Positions 33,908 to 34,738 of a stretch of DNA of 34,738 nt are shown here, piece after piece. Made by a program: the position numbers and the translations under genes. The stretch covers positions 1-34,738 of the forward strand of contig JANLTP010000235.1 in assembly GCA_031363055.1 (NCBI GenBank), in the 5' to 3' direction. The DNA comes from JANLTP01 sp031363055 (GTDB lineage: Bacteria > Pseudomonadota > Gammaproteobacteria > Burkholderiales > Burkholderiaceae_E). Each line of letters starts with the position of its first letter. Position 1 is the first letter of the stretch. The notes beneath the pieces were generated by a model. The model saw only the letters and a program-made list of their open reading frames with translations, ran no database searches and had not been told where the DNA came from.

Positions 33908-34738
33908 GTGAATGATTCCATTGCAAGCGTTCGGGCCATCCTGTCCGGACTCTGGGCCTATCGGTGGCCAGGATTTCTGGCCGCCTCGCTGCTGGGCCTG
34001 ACTGCAGCCGCCGTGGTGGCAATGATACCGGCGCGTTATGAAGCATCGGCACGCGTGTTTGTGGATACGCAGTCGATTCTCAAACCGCTGTTGACGGGCA
34101 TTACCGTCGAGCCTAATGTCGAGCAGCAACTGTCGATGATGGCGCGAACTTTGATCAGTCGCCCCAACGTCGAGCGCGCTGCGCGCGAATCGGGTATTGA
34201 GCCAAGCCCGCTGGCCGCTGCGCAACATGACGCCCTGGTTGATCGGCTCATGAAGAACATTCAGTTTCGCACCGGTGGCCGAGATAATCTGTATACGCTG
34301 ACTTATCGCGGCGAGACTTCGGAATCGACATTGAAGTTTGTCGGTGCCTTGTTATCCATCTTCATGGAAACCAATGAAATCGGCAAACGTCGCGATAACG
34401 AGCAGGCCAAAAAATTTCTTGACGATCAAATCAAGACCTATCTGACCCGGCTGCAAGAGGCCGAAAGTGCAATCAAAAACTTCAAGCTGCGCAACCTGAA
34501 TGTCATGCCCAATCTGGCGCAGGACTATGTCGCACGCACTGGCGAAGCGCAGCGAGAACGCAGCGCGGCGCGCTTGCAATTGCGGCAGGCCGAGCGCGCA
34601 CGCGATGCGCTGGCTAAACGTTTACTTGAAGAACCACCGAGCTTCACGTCGACCGAAGCCATTGGACTGGGTATTCCTCAGGCGCCGAACGAGATTGATC
34701 TTCGAATCGACAGTAACCGCAAACGGCTTGATGAGTTG
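33908..34738 (+). CDS. Wzc-like chain-length determinant protein (3' end cut by the window)
   Basis: The frame runs from GTG 33908 to the last base without a stop, giving 277 residues. An N-terminal membrane segment (about residues 19-41, FLAASLLGLTAAAVVAMIP) is preceded by WAYRWPG, as in Wzz/GumC-type proteins. After it come RYEASARVFVDTQSILKPLL, the periplasmic alpha/beta domain and a long coiled-coil region (FLDDQIKTYLTRLQEAESAI to the end). Such proteins control chain length and couple polymerisation to the Wza exporter. The sequence best fits the exosortase-A-associated chain-length family. Whether it carries a C-terminal kinase domain cannot be seen. Confidence 0.93.
   Translation, partial: MNDSIASVRAILSGLWAYRWPGFLAASLLGLTAAAVVAMIPARYEASARVFVDTQSILKPLLTGITVEPNVEQQLSMMARTLISRPNVERAARESGIEPSPLAAAQHDALVDRLMKNIQFRTGGRDNLYTLTYRGETSESTLKFVGALLSIFMETNEIGKRRDNEQAKKFLDDQIKTYLTRLQEAESAIKNFKLRNLNVMPNLAQDYVARTGEAQRERSAARLQLRQAERARDALAKRLLEEPPSFTSTEAIGLGIPQAPNEIDLRIDSNRKRLDEL

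Overview
The window is a dense exopolysaccharide (EPS) or capsule biosynthesis locus from a proteobacterium. It is most likely a gammaproteobacterium, judging from gene content and a moderately high GC content; this is an inference and no rRNA or other taxonomic marker is present. Several genes resemble accessories of the exosortase A (EpsH/PEP-CTERM) type EPS loci: the polyprenyl-phosphate sugar transferase, the Wza-like export lipoprotein, the chain-length determinant, the AMP-forming ligase with its own acyl carrier protein, the AsnB-like amidotransferase and the NodB deacetylases. No exosortase and no PEP-CTERM substrate lies inside the window. No tRNA, rRNA, IS element or CRISPR array was seen.

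Layout. (1) 1-2793, plus: the 3' end of a Cys-rich gene of unknown function, two atypical alpha/beta-hydrolase-fold proteins without a serine nucleophile, and an Sfp-type phosphopantetheinyl transferase. (2) 2818-11440, minus: a tightly coupled operon, read from the flippase downward, of Wzx-type flippase, GT4 glycosyltransferase, a membrane-anchored protein of unknown function, Gfo/Idh oxidoreductase, SDR epimerase and three NodB-type proteins, one of which has lost its catalytic residues. (3) 11639-14306, plus: SAM methyltransferase and a secreted beta-helix protein. (4) 14314-18278, minus: acyltransferase-like (GNAT) protein and a large lipoprotein with a polysaccharide-lyase-like domain. 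(5) 18475-24369, plus: AsnB amidotransferase, AMP ligase, ACP, NadE-like and PrmC-like proteins. (6) 24377-29128, minus: glycosyltransferase, a fused Gfo/Idh-SDR enzyme and an O-antigen ligase/Wzy-like polymerase. (7) 29200-31749, plus: GT2 glycosyltransferase, an antitoxin-like gene remnant and the initiating sugar phosphotransferase. (8) 31776-33056, minus: a UDP-sugar 6-dehydrogenase. (9) 33297 to the end, plus: Wza-like export lipoprotein and a truncated Wzc-like chain-length protein.

How they fit together (inference). The sugar transferase loads the first sugar on undecaprenyl phosphate. The GT2, GT4 and TuaH-like transferases extend the repeat unit using nucleotide sugars that include a UDP-uronic acid. 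The flippase and Wzy-like polymerase export and polymerise it, and the Wza/Wzc pair carries it out. Deacetylases, the methyltransferase, the Gfo/Idh and SDR enzymes and the GNAT protein would modify sugars, while the beta-helix protein and the lyase-like lipoprotein would act on the finished polymer outside the inner membrane. The most unusual part is the ligase/ACP/amidotransferase/NadE-like/PrmC-like block, with the phosphopantetheinyl transferase at the other end of the locus. It looks like a carrier-protein-dependent acyl or amide decoration pathway whose product cannot be read from sequence alone.
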